From contig NZ_SMRO01000001.1 of assembly GCF_004359985.1 (NCBI RefSeq), positions 1,779,100 to 1,843,099 of the forward strand: DNA of 64,000 bases, written 5' to 3'. The stretch comes from Paraburkholderia flava (GTDB lineage: Bacteria; Pseudomonadota; Gammaproteobacteria; Burkholderiales; Burkholderiaceae). This document shows positions 17,205-27,943 of the stretch, in pieces. The translations under genes and the position numbers were made by a program. The notes beneath the pieces were generated by a model. It was not told where the DNA came from, did no database searches, and was given only the letters and a program-made list of their open reading frames with translations. Each line of letters starts with the position of its first letter. The first letter of the stretch is position 1.

Positions 17205-17250
17205 AGTATAGACGAAATGTCTCAAATAGACGAATCGGAATAAATTCGTC
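17205..17250 (-). promoter_or_regulatory. Promoter and repeat operators upstream of the eut-like operon
   Basis: Read on the minus strand, TATACT (17205-17210) makes a good -10 box about 50 bases before the aminotransferase start. Around and above it are a direct repeat of TTCGTCTAT (17208-17216 and 17226-17234) with an 18-bp period and an inverted repeat GACGAAT-N8-ATTCGTC (17229-17250). The arrangement suits a regulator binding near the -35 region, but no regulator gene is adjacent. The remaining gap to 17373 shows nothing else. Confidence 0.5.
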
Positions 17251-17372
17251 CGTAGCAGAGTGACGGGGCGGGGCGATGGATTTTCGGCGGACCTGCCAGA
17301 TCTCCGGTAGCGGAAACATGCGTCCGGCCCAGAGGTCCCGAGACGCATGCGGTACTCACAGTGTCGTAGCCG

Positions 17373-17813
17373 TCAGGACGTAGCCTTATAGGCGGGCAGG
17401 AACTGCGCGAGGCGCGCACCCATCTCGGCACCCAGCAACTGAAGCGCATTGAACGGCCGGATCATGACCTCGAATTCGACGATCAGGCCGTCTTCGTCGA
17501 AGCGAATCATATCGATGCCCTTGAGGTGTTTGTCCTGCACCCTGGCGCTGAACTCGAGCACGACATTGAGCCCGTCGCTGCTGCCGAACTGGCGGTGATA
17601 AGTGAAGTCCTCCAGGATAGTCACGACGGTCTGTAACGCCATGAGCAGCGCAGGTGCGGGCGCGTAAGGCTTGAACGCCATCGGTGAACGGAAGACGGCA
17701 TCCGGGTGCACGATGGAACTCAATGTGCTGAGATCCCTGGACTTGATCAATCGGTGCCACGTCTCAAGCGAAAGAGCGACTGCCGGCTGAAGGCCGAGGT
17801 CTACTGGATTCAT
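17373..17813 (-). CDS. SnoaL-like / NTF2-fold protein
   Basis: This is a 146-residue protein with the pattern of the SnoaL-like NTF2 superfamily: TWHRLIKSRDLSTLSSIVHPDAVFRSPM at the N-terminus, then beta strands ending EFEVMIRPFNALQLLG. Such proteins bind small hydrophobic ligands or act as isomerases, hydratases or steroid-type enzymes. The length is normal for a single-domain member. It lies 30 bases downstream of fadH on the same strand, so it is probably co-transcribed with it and may belong to the same lipid or terpenoid-like degradation unit. A precise function cannot be given. Confidence 0.75.
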   Translation of the reverse strand: MNPVDLGLQPAVALSLETWHRLIKSRDLSTLSSIVHPDAVFRSPMAFKPYAPAPALLMALQTVVTILEDFTYHRQFGSSDGLNVVLEFSARVQDKHLKGIDMIRFDEDGLIVEFEVMIRPFNALQLLGAEMGARLAQFLPAYKATS

Positions 17814-17843
17814 GGGAACTCCGTTCTCAGTGCAAAGGGGTGG

Positions 17844-19925
<2,082 letters not shown>

Positions 19926-19990
19926 TCAAATGAAATGTATAGTTTTAGAGGACATCCTTTACCGTCAGCCCAATTCTCCATTCCCGTCAG

Positions 19991-20566
19991 ATGTCGCTCC
20001 CTCATGCGTTGCTTACGACACTCGTCGAACGGTCCTGTTCCGGCTCGGAACTCGCGGCTCGCTTCGACAAGTCGATTGGTTATTTCTGGAACGCTACACA
20101 CCAGCAGATTTATCGCGAGCTGGCTCGACTGGAAGAGTCGGCGTTGATCGAGTCGTTACCTGAGGAGTCGACGCGCGGCAGGAAGCGCGCGTACAGAATC
20201 CTGCAGGCGGGGCGCGACGAACTGAAGCGATGGATTCGCATGGAAGAGGAGCACACGCCGTTTCGCCATGAGTTTATGGTTCGGCTGCGAGCAGAAGCTG
20301 TTGTCGGGCCCACCGGGCTGGACAAGGAAATTCGGCGTCGCATCGCGGCGCATACCGAAAAGCTCGCGCAGTACCGGGAGATTGAAAAGCGTGACTTCCC
20401 CGTCGAGCCGGACGACCGCGAAGCGGCGCTGCAGCTTGTCGTGTTGAGGGCAGGGATCGGCTACGAAAGCGGCTGGCTTGATACGCTGAATGCGGCGCTG
20501 GCCGCGCTTCAGAAGCCCACGCGCAGAGCCAGATCGACGTCATCCCGCCGGGGATCCAGAGCGTAG
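19991..20566 (+). CDS. PadR-family transcriptional regulator
   Basis: This is a 191-residue PadR-type protein with an N-terminal winged helix (LLTTLVERSCSGSELAARFDKSIGYFWNATHQQIYRELARLE, residues about 6-48), the wing RGRKRAYRIL, and an alpha-helical C-terminal dimerisation domain (Vir_act_alpha_C-like). PadR proteins repress genes for phenolic acid detoxification or efflux and respond to small aromatic or lipidic ligands. It is divergent from fadH and a perfect 15+15 dyad lies between them. No clear ribosome site precedes 19991, so translation is probably weak. The basic C-terminal tail (RRARSTSSRRGSRA) is unusual in length. Confidence 0.85.
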   Translation: MSLPHALLTTLVERSCSGSELAARFDKSIGYFWNATHQQIYRELARLEESALIESLPEESTRGRKRAYRILQAGRDELKRWIRMEEEHTPFRHEFMVRLRAEAVVGPTGLDKEIRRRIAAHTEKLAQYREIEKRDFPVEPDDREAALQLVVLRAGIGYESGWLDTLNAALAALQKPTRRARSTSSRRGSRA

Positions 20567-20760
20567 TTTCCCGGCATGGGGATAGGGGTTGAGAGAACCT
20601 GAAGGGTGCGTCAATCGCGATAAGCGGGACTTGGGTCGTGGCCATCACGCCCGCGTCATGTAGGCAATACGAAAATTTTCCGATTGCCAATTGCAATAAT
20701 TCGGGAAACCATAGCCCGACGCGTCTTTCCTCACGCCAACCCGACAACCACTCTCAACCG

Positions 20761-22743
20761 ATGAACAAACCAACGATAACGCCGTACGTGTCCGCTCTGC
20801 TCGCGGCGACACTGATGGCTGCCTGCAGCGGCGACGACATCAAGAACGACGCCGGCCCCGTGACCACGCCCGACGTCAGCTGCCAGGCGATCGACAGCAG
20901 CGGCTCGACCGTCGTGGTCGGTTCGAGCCAGCCGGGCGACCCGTCGCTGCCCGAAGCGGCATCCGGCTACCGCACCGGCCTCAAGCCCGTCTACGCGAAA
21001 ACCTACATGGTCGCGACGTCGAATGCGTACGCGAGCGCGGCCGGTTGCGCGGTGCTGAAAAAAGGCGGCACCGCCGCCGACGCGGCCGTCGCCGTGCAGG
21101 CCGTGCTCGGGCTGACCGTGCCCGAGGCGACGGGCCTCGGCTCCGGCGGCGTGCTGCTCTACTACGACGCAAGCAAGAAGACCGTCGACGCCTACGACGG
21201 ACGCGAAACGGCTCCCGCGGCATCGACCGAAAACTATCTGCGCTATGTCGACGACACGACCGATCACTCGACGCCGGTGCCCAGCGCGCGCGCGAGCGGC
21301 CGCTCGATCGGCACGATCGGCGTGCCGCGGCTGATCGAGAAGCTGCAGCAGGACCACGGCAAGCTGCAATGGAAAGACCTGTTCGGCGACGCGATCAATC
21401 TCGCGACGAACGGCTTCCCGATCGGCGGGCGTCTGGCAGCCGCGATTTCGTCGAACGCGACGAGCCTGAAGCGCGATCCCGAAGCGGTCGCGTACTTCTT
21501 CAACGCGGACGGCTCGCCGAAGGCGCTCGGCACGGTGCTGAAGAATCCCGCGTACGCGCACACGCTGACGTTGATGGCGCAGAACGGCGCGAACGCGCTG
21601 TACACCGGACAGATTGCGCAGGACATCGTCGCGAAGATCGCGGTCACGCAAGGTGCCGACGGTTCGCCGATCACGCCGGGCAAGACCACCGTTGCGGATC
21701 TCGCTGCGTATCAGGCGAAGCGACGCGATCCGGTCTGCACGACGTATCGGACGTACTGGGTGTGCGGGATGCCGCCGCCGTCGTCGGGTGGGATTGCGGT
21801 CGCGTCCGCGTTGGGCATCCTCGAGAACTTCGATCTGAAGTCGTTGAAGCCGACGGCGATCGATCTCGAAGGCGGCAAGCCGACCGTCGCGGGCGTGCAT
21901 CTGATCACCGAAGCCGAACGGCTCGCGTACGCGGACCGCGACAAGTACGTCGCGGATACCGACTTCGTGCCGCTGCCTGGCGGCACGTGGGACACGATGC
22001 TCAACAAGCCGTACATGAAGACGCGCGCCGCGCTGATCGATCCCGCGAAGAGCATGGGCACCGCGCAGCCCGGCAACCTCGGCGCGGTCCCGCTCGGTGT
22101 CGACCACACGCTGATCGAGCACGGGACGAACCAGTTCACGATCGTCGATGGCGAGGGCAACGTGCTGAGCGCGACGACGACCGTCGAGTCGAGCATGGGT
22201 TCGTTCCACATGACCAACGGCTTCCTGCTGAACAATCAGCTGACGGACTTCTCCGCGAACCCGATCGGCAGCGACGGCAATCCTGTCGCCAATCGACTCG
22301 CACCGGGCAAGCGTCCGCGTAGTTCGATGGCGCCGACGCTCGTGTTCGCGCAGGCCGCCGACGGCTCCAAGGGCGACTTCGTGATGGCGACCGGCTCGCC
22401 GGGCGGCGGCACGATTCCGCAGTACGTCGTGAAGACGCTGGTCGGTTCGCTGGACTGGGGGCTCGACGCGCAGCAATCGGCGGGGCTGGTCGACTTCGGC
22501 GCGAGCAACAGCCCGACGACGACGATCGGCGGCGAGCATCCGAACGTCAACATCACGGACAACGGCACGCACGATCCGTTGATCGTCGGACTGACCGCGC
22601 TCGGTCATACGGTGTCGACGTCGGCGCAGTCGAGCGGCGTCAACACGGTGATGCGGGTGCAGCTGGGGCAGTCGGTGGTGCTGCAGGGCGGGACCGATCC
22701 GCGTCGCGAGGGTGTCGTGCTCGGCGATACGTTCGCGCGTTGA
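20761..22743 (+). CDS. ggt: Gamma-glutamyltransferase, predicted lipoprotein
   Basis: This is a 660-residue gamma-glutamyltranspeptidase of the Ntn-hydrolase class. The first residues form a lipoprotein signal ending in LMAAC, so it should be anchored in the outer membrane or periplasm instead of being a soluble periplasmic enzyme as in E. coli. The large-subunit signature GGTAADAAVAVQA and the autocleavage site are present. T456 in HGTNQFTIVD aligns with the catalytic threonine, and GSPGGGTIPQYV is the oxyanion and gamma-glutamyl loop. It cleaves glutathione and other gamma-glutamyl compounds. It is monocistronic, with a strong hairpin just after it. Confidence 0.92.
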   Translation: MNKPTITPYVSALLAATLMAACSGDDIKNDAGPVTTPDVSCQAIDSSGSTVVVGSSQPGDPSLPEAASGYRTGLKPVYAKTYMVATSNAYASAAGCAVLKKGGTAADAAVAVQAVLGLTVPEATGLGSGGVLLYYDASKKTVDAYDGRETAPAASTENYLRYVDDTTDHSTPVPSARASGRSIGTIGVPRLIEKLQQDHGKLQWKDLFGDAINLATNGFPIGGRLAAAISSNATSLKRDPEAVAYFFNADGSPKALGTVLKNPAYAHTLTLMAQNGANALYTGQIAQDIVAKIAVTQGADGSPITPGKTTVADLAAYQAKRRDPVCTTYRTYWVCGMPPPSSGGIAVASALGILENFDLKSLKPTAIDLEGGKPTVAGVHLITEAERLAYADRDKYVADTDFVPLPGGTWDTMLNKPYMKTRAALIDPAKSMGTAQPGNLGAVPLGVDHTLIEHGTNQFTIVDGEGNVLSATTTVESSMGSFHMTNGFLLNNQLTDFSANPIGSDGNPVANRLAPGKRPRSSMAPTLVFAQAADGSKGDFVMATGSPGGGTIPQYVVKTLVGSLDWGLDAQQSAGLVDFGASNSPTTTIGGEHPNVNITDNGTHDPLIVGLTALGHTVSTSAQSSGVNTVMRVQLGQSVVLQGGTDPRREGVVLGDTFAR

Positions 22744-22763
22744 TGTGTTGATGCGTTGATGCG

Positions 22764-22790
22764 AAGCGGCCCTCGTCGAGAGGGCCGCTT
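22764..22790. terminator. Bidirectional terminator between ggt and the phospholipase gene
   Basis: AAGCGGCCCTC, loop GTCGA, GAGGGCCGCTT: a perfect 11-bp GC-rich stem 20 bases after the ggt stop and 24 bases from the convergent phospholipase stop. It ends in TTGCGTT on the plus strand and has AA before the stem for the other direction. Confidence 0.8.
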
Positions 22791-22813
22791 GCGTTAACGC
22801 ATGTCGTTGCGCG

Positions 22814-25264
22814 CTAGAGGCTCAACGAGATCGGACCGACGAGTCCCTTGTAGCCGTCATCAAACAGATACCACACGTCGTACTGACCGGACGGCAACGC
22901 GGTGTTGCCGCTTCGGCTCGTCAGCGTCACCGATCCGGCGCTCTCTGGTGCATAGGCCCAGGCGAGCGACGCAGGCGAGCCGCTCGGCTTGACGCCCTTC
23001 TTGTAGACGCCGACCCAGTTCTTCGGGCTATGCAGCCACGGCGGCGCGACGTAATCGAAACGCAGCGTCGCGTAGGTCGAGCCCTGGATTGCGAGCAACG
23101 GAACGAACTGGGTCGTGTTGCCGATCGCCGGGTCCGTATAGAGCGTGCCGGTTTGCTGTTGCACGCAGCCTGCGATGCGCCGGAAGAAATTCACGTCGTC
23201 CGCCACGCGGATGCTCGCGTCGTACCAGCCCGCGTTGCCAAGCCACGTTACGTTGGTAGACGTGCCCGCCGCGACCGTGACCGCCGTGAACGGATTTTTT
23301 CCGTACGCGTTGTCGGTCAGCTGGAACGTGGCCGGTTGAGTGCCCGTGGTGTTATCGAGCGTGAGACGAACGTTGCCGTTCTGCACGTCGTAGCACGCGT
23401 TGATCTCCGCATGAGCGCCCGTCGTTCCCGCCGAGCCGATACTGCCGCGAAATTCCTGCAGGAAGCCGTTCGGTCCGGAGACGGAGAAATCGTAGCTGCC
23501 GTCGGAATTCATCGCGAACGTGTCCTGCAGGCTCGCACACCGGTTTGCCGACGCTGCGATCGTGTAGTGCGACGGCGTATTCGCCGAATTGCCCGATCTG
23601 ACCTGCAGGCTCACGCCGGCCTGTCCGGTGTTGGTGAACGTCAGCGATAATTTTTGCGTGCTCCGGTTGGCCTGACCGGCGACAAAGAACTCATACGGCA
23701 GCCTGCACGCGACACGCTGGTTGACCGGCTGTGTCGGCATCGTCTGCGTGCTGGGCGGGAACGCACCGACCACGGGCCCACTCGGATTCATGTTGCTGGC
23801 TGCTGCCGCGATCGACGGTGCGGACGAATCCGATGCGGTGAAATCGAACGCCGACGTCATGTCGCCGCAAACCGCGCGACGCCATGCGGTGATGTTCGTC
23901 TCCAGCAGCGGCGCCGCTGTCGTGCTGAAGCGCGATTCGATGAAACGGATCACCGACGTGTGATCGAACACTTCCGAATTGACCTTGCCGCCCTTCGACC
24001 ACGGCGACACGACGATCATCGGAACCCGCGGCCCGAGCCCGTACGGCGCATCGCCCGACAGCGAACCATCCGATGCCGCACCGCTGCTGCTGTAAAACTC
24101 CGAGGCTGTGCTGACGTTGGATTTACCGTTCGTCGACGTAGGCGGCACCGGCGGTGGCATGTGATCGAACAGGCCGTCGTTCTCGTCGTAGGTGATGAGG
24201 AACACGGTGCGTGCCCAGACGGCGGGATTCGACGTCAGCGCGTTCAGCACGTTATTGACGTACCACTCGCCGCCGCTCGGCGCCCATGACGGGTGCTCGC
24301 AATACGCGTACGGCGCGACGATCCACGAGACCTGCGGCAGCGTGTTGTTGGTCACGTCGTTCTGCAGTTGCGTGAAGAGGCCGACGTCGTACTCCTTGCC
24401 TTGTCCCGTGGGATCGATCTGCGTGCCGTTGAACGCAGGGGACAGCGGATCGTTTGCGCCGAGATTCTGATACTGCGTGAAATTCAGCAACGGGTTGTCG
24501 CCGTAATTGCCGTTCCACCACAGATCGGTCGACCCTCCGGTCGGATACTCGCCGACACCGCTCTTCGCGTCGAGCCCCTGGCCCTTGTCCTGATAGACCT
24601 TCCACGTAATACCGGCTTTGTTCAGCCGCTCCGGCAGCGTCTTCCAGTTATAGCCCGACGTGCTGTTGTCGACGTGAGGCGACGAGCCCGCGACGTTGCC
24701 GCAGCTACCGGTCCACAGATAGATGCGGTTCGGGTCCGTCGGCCCGAGCATCGAGCAGTGGTAGTTGTCGCAGACCGTGAAGGTCTGCGCGAGCGCGTAG
24801 TAGTACGGGATGTCCTGGCTCGTGAAATACGCCATCGTCGATGAGCCTTTCGCGCTCACCCAGCTGTCGTACCAGCCTTTGTTCCATGCGCTGTGTGTCG
24901 ACGTCCAGTCGTGTGCGAGGTCTGCGTAGTAGACATCGGCGTTCGTCGGCGCCGACGACGTCGGCCTGAACGGCAACACGTTCGACTGATACCACGCGGG
25001 ATAGCCGCTCGGCAAAACGACGGGACGCGGATCGCCGAAACCGCGCACGCCGGGTACGTTACCGAGGTAGTGATCGAACGAGCGGTTCTCCTGCATCAGG
25101 ATCACGATGTGCTGCACATCCTGGAGCGTGCCGGTGGGACCGGCGGCGGGGATCGACTGGGCCCTGAGAATGCTCTCGGGCAACAGGGTTGCGGTGGCCG
25201 ATGCGCCTGCGAGCTTCAGGGCATCGAGCATGAACTGACGTCGGGACGAGGTTTTTTTTAGCAT
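22814..25264 (-). CDS. Phospholipase C, phosphocholine-specific type, Tat-exported
   Basis: This is an 816-residue bacterial phospholipase C of the PlcH/PlcN family. The twin-arginine signal SRRQFMLDALKLAG at the N-terminus marks Tat export. The alkaline-phosphatase-like catalytic domain starts with HIVILMQENRSFDHYLG and includes ITYDENDGLFDHMPPP, residues that bind metal and phosphate. The C-terminal part (from about residue 520) has two beta-sandwich repeats typical of the family (DUF756). It hydrolyses phosphatidylcholine or sphingomyelin outside the cytoplasm, releasing phosphocholine and diacylglycerol. Members are often phosphate-regulated, but a clear Pho box was not found. It is longer than the usual 700 residues, with an extended middle. 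Confidence 0.9.
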   Translation of the reverse strand: MLKKTSSRRQFMLDALKLAGASATATLLPESILRAQSIPAAGPTGTLQDVQHIVILMQENRSFDHYLGNVPGVRGFGDPRPVVLPSGYPAWYQSNVLPFRPTSSAPTNADVYYADLAHDWTSTHSAWNKGWYDSWVSAKGSSTMAYFTSQDIPYYYALAQTFTVCDNYHCSMLGPTDPNRIYLWTGSCGNVAGSSPHVDNSTSGYNWKTLPERLNKAGITWKVYQDKGQGLDAKSGVGEYPTGGSTDLWWNGNYGDNPLLNFTQYQNLGANDPLSPAFNGTQIDPTGQGKEYDVGLFTQLQNDVTNNTLPQVSWIVAPYAYCEHPSWAPSGGEWYVNNVLNALTSNPAVWARTVFLITYDENDGLFDHMPPPVPPTSTNGKSNVSTASEFYSSSGAASDGSLSGDAPYGLGPRVPMIVVSPWSKGGKVNSEVFDHTSVIRFIESRFSTTAAPLLETNITAWRRAVCGDMTSAFDFTASDSSAPSIAAAASNMNPSGPVVGAFPPSTQTMPTQPVNQRVACRLPYEFFVAGQANRSTQKLSLTFTNTGQAGVSLQVRSGNSANTPSHYTIAASANRCASLQDTFAMNSDGSYDFSVSGPNGFLQEFRGSIGSAGTTGAHAEINACYDVQNGNVRLTLDNTTGTQPATFQLTDNAYGKNPFTAVTVAAGTSTNVTWLGNAGWYDASIRVADDVNFFRRIAGCVQQQTGTLYTDPAIGNTTQFVPLLAIQGSTYATLRFDYVAPPWLHSPKNWVGVYKKGVKPSGSPASLAWAYAPESAGSVTLTSRSGNTALPSGQYDVWYLFDDGYKGLVGPISLSL

Positions 25265-25375
25265 GATTTCTCTTTAGCGCGAATCGCAATCCGGGCTCAC
25301 GATGTCGTCGACGCGCGCGTGCGTGTGTGCGTTGCGCGCACATACGGCACGTCGGACAGTGAGACTTCGTTGGCG

Positions 25376-25654
25376 TTACGAACAAGCCGACGCGCAGTGG
25401 TAGACCGGCGTGGTCGACGTTGAAGCGTTGGCCGTTGTGCCGCTCGATGCGGGGGATGCGGCATTGCCGTTCGCCTGCGATGCCGCGGCAGAAGACGAGC
25501 TGCCGACCGCTGCGGTTTGCGAGTCGCCGCCACACGCGCTGAGCGAGCCGCACAGTAGCGCGGCGAGCATGCACGCAACGTGCGCGCGTAGAAGTCGCGG
25601 ATGTCGTCTGCGATGCGCGGACGTTCCCGTTCGTGATGAGTTTTTTATTGCCAT
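25376..25654 (-). CDS. Small Ser/Ala-rich predicted lipoprotein
   Basis: This is a 92-residue protein. After a basic N-terminus and a hydrophobic stretch (VACMLAALLCGSL) it has the lipobox LSAC, followed by a low-complexity Ser/Ala/Thr region and a short end VYHCASACS with two cysteines. A purine-rich AGGGAGGAG precedes the ATG at 25654, although it sits very close to the start. It lies 111 bases upstream of the phospholipase gene on the same strand and may share its transcript. I do not recognise the family. The two C-terminal cysteines could form a disulfide. Codon usage is consistent with coding, but the protein is low complexity. Confidence 0.55.
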   Translation of the reverse strand: MAIKNSSRTGTSAHRRRHPRLLRAHVACMLAALLCGSLSACGGDSQTAAVGSSSSAAASQANGNAASPASSGTTANASTSTTPVYHCASACS

Positions 25655-26076
25655 ACTCCTCCCTGTCATCGCCAATCAAGGACTCTGTTTGTTATCTTGG
25701 AAATGCATGCATCGTGTCGCGGCCAATTTCGCGAAAGCTGAAATGCGGATCAAGCGGAGATTCAAGCGTGAGAAGCGATCGCTCAAACATCTGGGTGTTG
25801 TGCGACACCTAAGTTTTAGATCTGCCGTGTCAATGTCGTACGACTCAAACCCGCCATCTTTCTGCCACAGCGCGACCTTCTAGCTATCTTGAAAAGATGC
25901 TGTGCATCCCGACTGATTCTATGGCGACAATCGTGACGGTTTTACGATGGTGGCGTCGGTAATTCGACGTGGACGGACCCAGTAGAACTTGTCTTCTGGA
26001 TTGAGCGTGGCTCAGTGATGCAGAATCAATTGAAGGGGCGACAGCGATCGCTCTCTACCCCTTTGCCTTGCGCTGT
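25655..26076. other. Intergenic stretch without a recognised gene
   Basis: About 420 bases that are visibly less GC-rich than the surroundings. It must hold the promoter for the minus-strand lipoprotein/phospholipase pair and the 3' end region of fadD. A lone CTGTCAT occurs at 25663-25669 but no second half-site for a Pho box follows. No conserved open frame, repeat or terminator was seen. Confidence 0.5.
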
Positions 26077-27783
26077 TTAGTGATTGAGCGCATCCCGAAT
26101 ACGGGTTGGCGTTTTCTCGTCGCGCAATTCGCGGCGCAGGATCTTGCCCACGTTCGACTTGGGTAATGCCTCACGAAATTCGATGTGGCGCGGTCTCTTG
26201 TATGCGGTCAGTTGCTGACGGCAGTACTCCATCAGTTGCTCGACGCCGAGCGAATGGTTTCTTCGGACGACGAAGAGCTTGACTGCCTCCCCGGAGTGTT
26301 CATCGGGAATGCCGATGCATGCGCATTCCAGAACGTCCGGATGGGAAGACACCACAGCTTCGATTTCGCTCGGGTACACGTTGAAGCCGGAGACCAGGAT
26401 CATGTCCTTCTTCCGGTCCACGATCCTGACGAAGCCGCGTTCGTCCATCACGCCGATATCGCCGGATTTGAAGAAGCCGTCATCGGTCATCACGCGCGAG
26501 GTTTCTTCGGCGCGATTCCAGTAGCCCACCATCACCTGCGGCCCGCGAATGGCGATCTCGCCGCGCTCGCCAATCGGTAGAGGCTGGCCGGCGTCGTCCA
26601 GAATCGCGATGTCGGTCGATGAAACCGGCAGACCGATCGTCCCGGTGAACGCGTCGAGCGTGGCCGGGTTCAGGGTTGCAGTGGGAGACGTTTCGGAGAG
26701 GCCGTAACCTTCGAGGATCGGGCAGCCGGTGGCCTCCATCCATTTTTCGCTGACGGCTCGCTGCACGGCCATACCGCCGCCTAGCGCGATCCGCAGTCCG
26801 GAGAAATCGACGCGCGAAAAATTCTCGTCGTTCAACAGCGCATTGAACAACGTGTTGACGCCGGGAAAGAAGTGGATGCGATGCTTCGACAGTTCCCGCA
26901 CGAAACCCGGAATATCGCGAGGATTCGGAATCAGGATGTTCATCGCACCCCAGCGCGCGCCCATCAGCATGCACGCACTGAGCGCGAGGATGTGATACAG
27001 CGGCAGCGCACATACGGTCACCAGCGATTCGATCTTCGGCTCCCGATCCAGCGCCGGACGACTCCACGCATCGTTCTGCAGAATGTTCGCGATGATATTG
27101 CGGTGACTCAGCATTGCGCCTTTGGACACACCCGTCGTGCCTCCCGTGTACTGCAGGAACGCGAGATCGCGATGGCCAAGCACGACCGACTTGAACGGTA
27201 GTCGAGCCCCTTCACGCAGCACCTGCCGGAACTGCACGGAACCCGGCAAGCGATAAGGCGGCACCAGCTTCTTGCGCTTTCTGACGACGAAGTTGGTCAG
27301 CGCCCCCTTCACCGTTCCCAGCAGATCGCCGATCGCCGCGACCACGACGTGCCGGATCCGCGTACGCCCGATTACCTGCTGCAGCGTCGTCGCAAAGTTT
27401 TCCAGAATGACGATGGCTTCCGCGCCCGAATCCTTGAGCTGATGCTCCAGCTCGCGCGGCGTGTACAACGGGTTGACGTTCACGACGACAAACCCCGCCC
27501 GCAGAATGGCTGCGACGGTCACCGGGTACTGAAGCACGTTCGGCATCATCACCGCGACGCGCGCGCCTTTCAGCAATCCCTTGCTCTGCAGCCACGCACC
27601 CATGCCGCGCGAATGCGCATCGAGTTCCGCGTACGTCATGGTTTTACCCATGCAGACGTACGCGTTGCGGTTCGCGAACATCCGGAAAGACTCGCTGAGC
27701 AAATGCGACAAAGACGGATATTGCGCTGGATCGATTCGTTCCGGCACGCCGTCCGGATAGGAATCCAGCCATGGTTTATTCAT
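26077..27783 (-). CDS. fadD: Long-chain fatty-acid-CoA ligase
   Basis: This is a 568-residue ANL-family adenylating enzyme. The ATP/AMP motif YTGGTTGVSKGAMLSH is near residue 213, the A5 motif GYGLSETSP near 360, the hinge FKSGDIGVMDERGFVRIVDRKKD near 440-465, and the catalytic lysine in LPKSNVGKILRREL near the C-terminus. It activates fatty acids to acyl-CoA for beta-oxidation. It lies downstream of a secreted lipase gene in the same direction, separated by a hairpin, which suggests that released fatty acids are activated by this enzyme. Length and motifs are normal for FadD. Confidence 0.9.
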   Translation of the reverse strand: MNKPWLDSYPDGVPERIDPAQYPSLSHLLSESFRMFANRNAYVCMGKTMTYAELDAHSRGMGAWLQSKGLLKGARVAVMMPNVLQYPVTVAAILRAGFVVVNVNPLYTPRELEHQLKDSGAEAIVILENFATTLQQVIGRTRIRHVVVAAIGDLLGTVKGALTNFVVRKRKKLVPPYRLPGSVQFRQVLREGARLPFKSVVLGHRDLAFLQYTGGTTGVSKGAMLSHRNIIANILQNDAWSRPALDREPKIESLVTVCALPLYHILALSACMLMGARWGAMNILIPNPRDIPGFVRELSKHRIHFFPGVNTLFNALLNDENFSRVDFSGLRIALGGGMAVQRAVSEKWMEATGCPILEGYGLSETSPTATLNPATLDAFTGTIGLPVSSTDIAILDDAGQPLPIGERGEIAIRGPQVMVGYWNRAEETSRVMTDDGFFKSGDIGVMDERGFVRIVDRKKDMILVSGFNVYPSEIEAVVSSHPDVLECACIGIPDEHSGEAVKLFVVRRNHSLGVEQLMEYCRQQLTAYKRPRHIEFREALPKSNVGKILRRELRDEKTPTRIRDALNH

Positions 27784-27806
27784 AGTAAGCCTGATTAAAA
27801 ATACTT

Positions 27807-27829
27807 CGGCGCGCCATGGCGGCGCGCCG
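27807..27829 (-). terminator. GC-rich hairpin with T tract between the lipase gene and fadD
   Basis: CGGCGCGCC, loop ATGGC, GGCGCGCCG is a perfect 9-bp stem. Read on the minus strand it is followed by AAGTATTTTTAATC and then the fadD ribosome site and start. It should end most lipase transcripts and could make fadD expression depend on readthrough or its own promoter. Confidence 0.6.
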
Positions 27830-27943
27830 CGATTTCATGCGTTGCATTCGATGTCAGAGGCGAGCGGTCTACGATGCGGCGATGCCCGCTCTACGCCCCC
27901 TCGCTTGCGAAATCCACGCCCTGGTCAAACGGTTCGAATTTTT

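Noticed and set aside
20731..22608. Minus-strand frame of 625 codons opposite ggt
   Set aside because: Shadow of the ggt coding strand; no motifs, Arg-rich.
25663..25669. CTGTCAT half-site suggesting a Pho box upstream of the phospholipase gene
   Set aside because: Only one half-site, on the opposite strand to the gene and without the required 11-bp-spaced partner.
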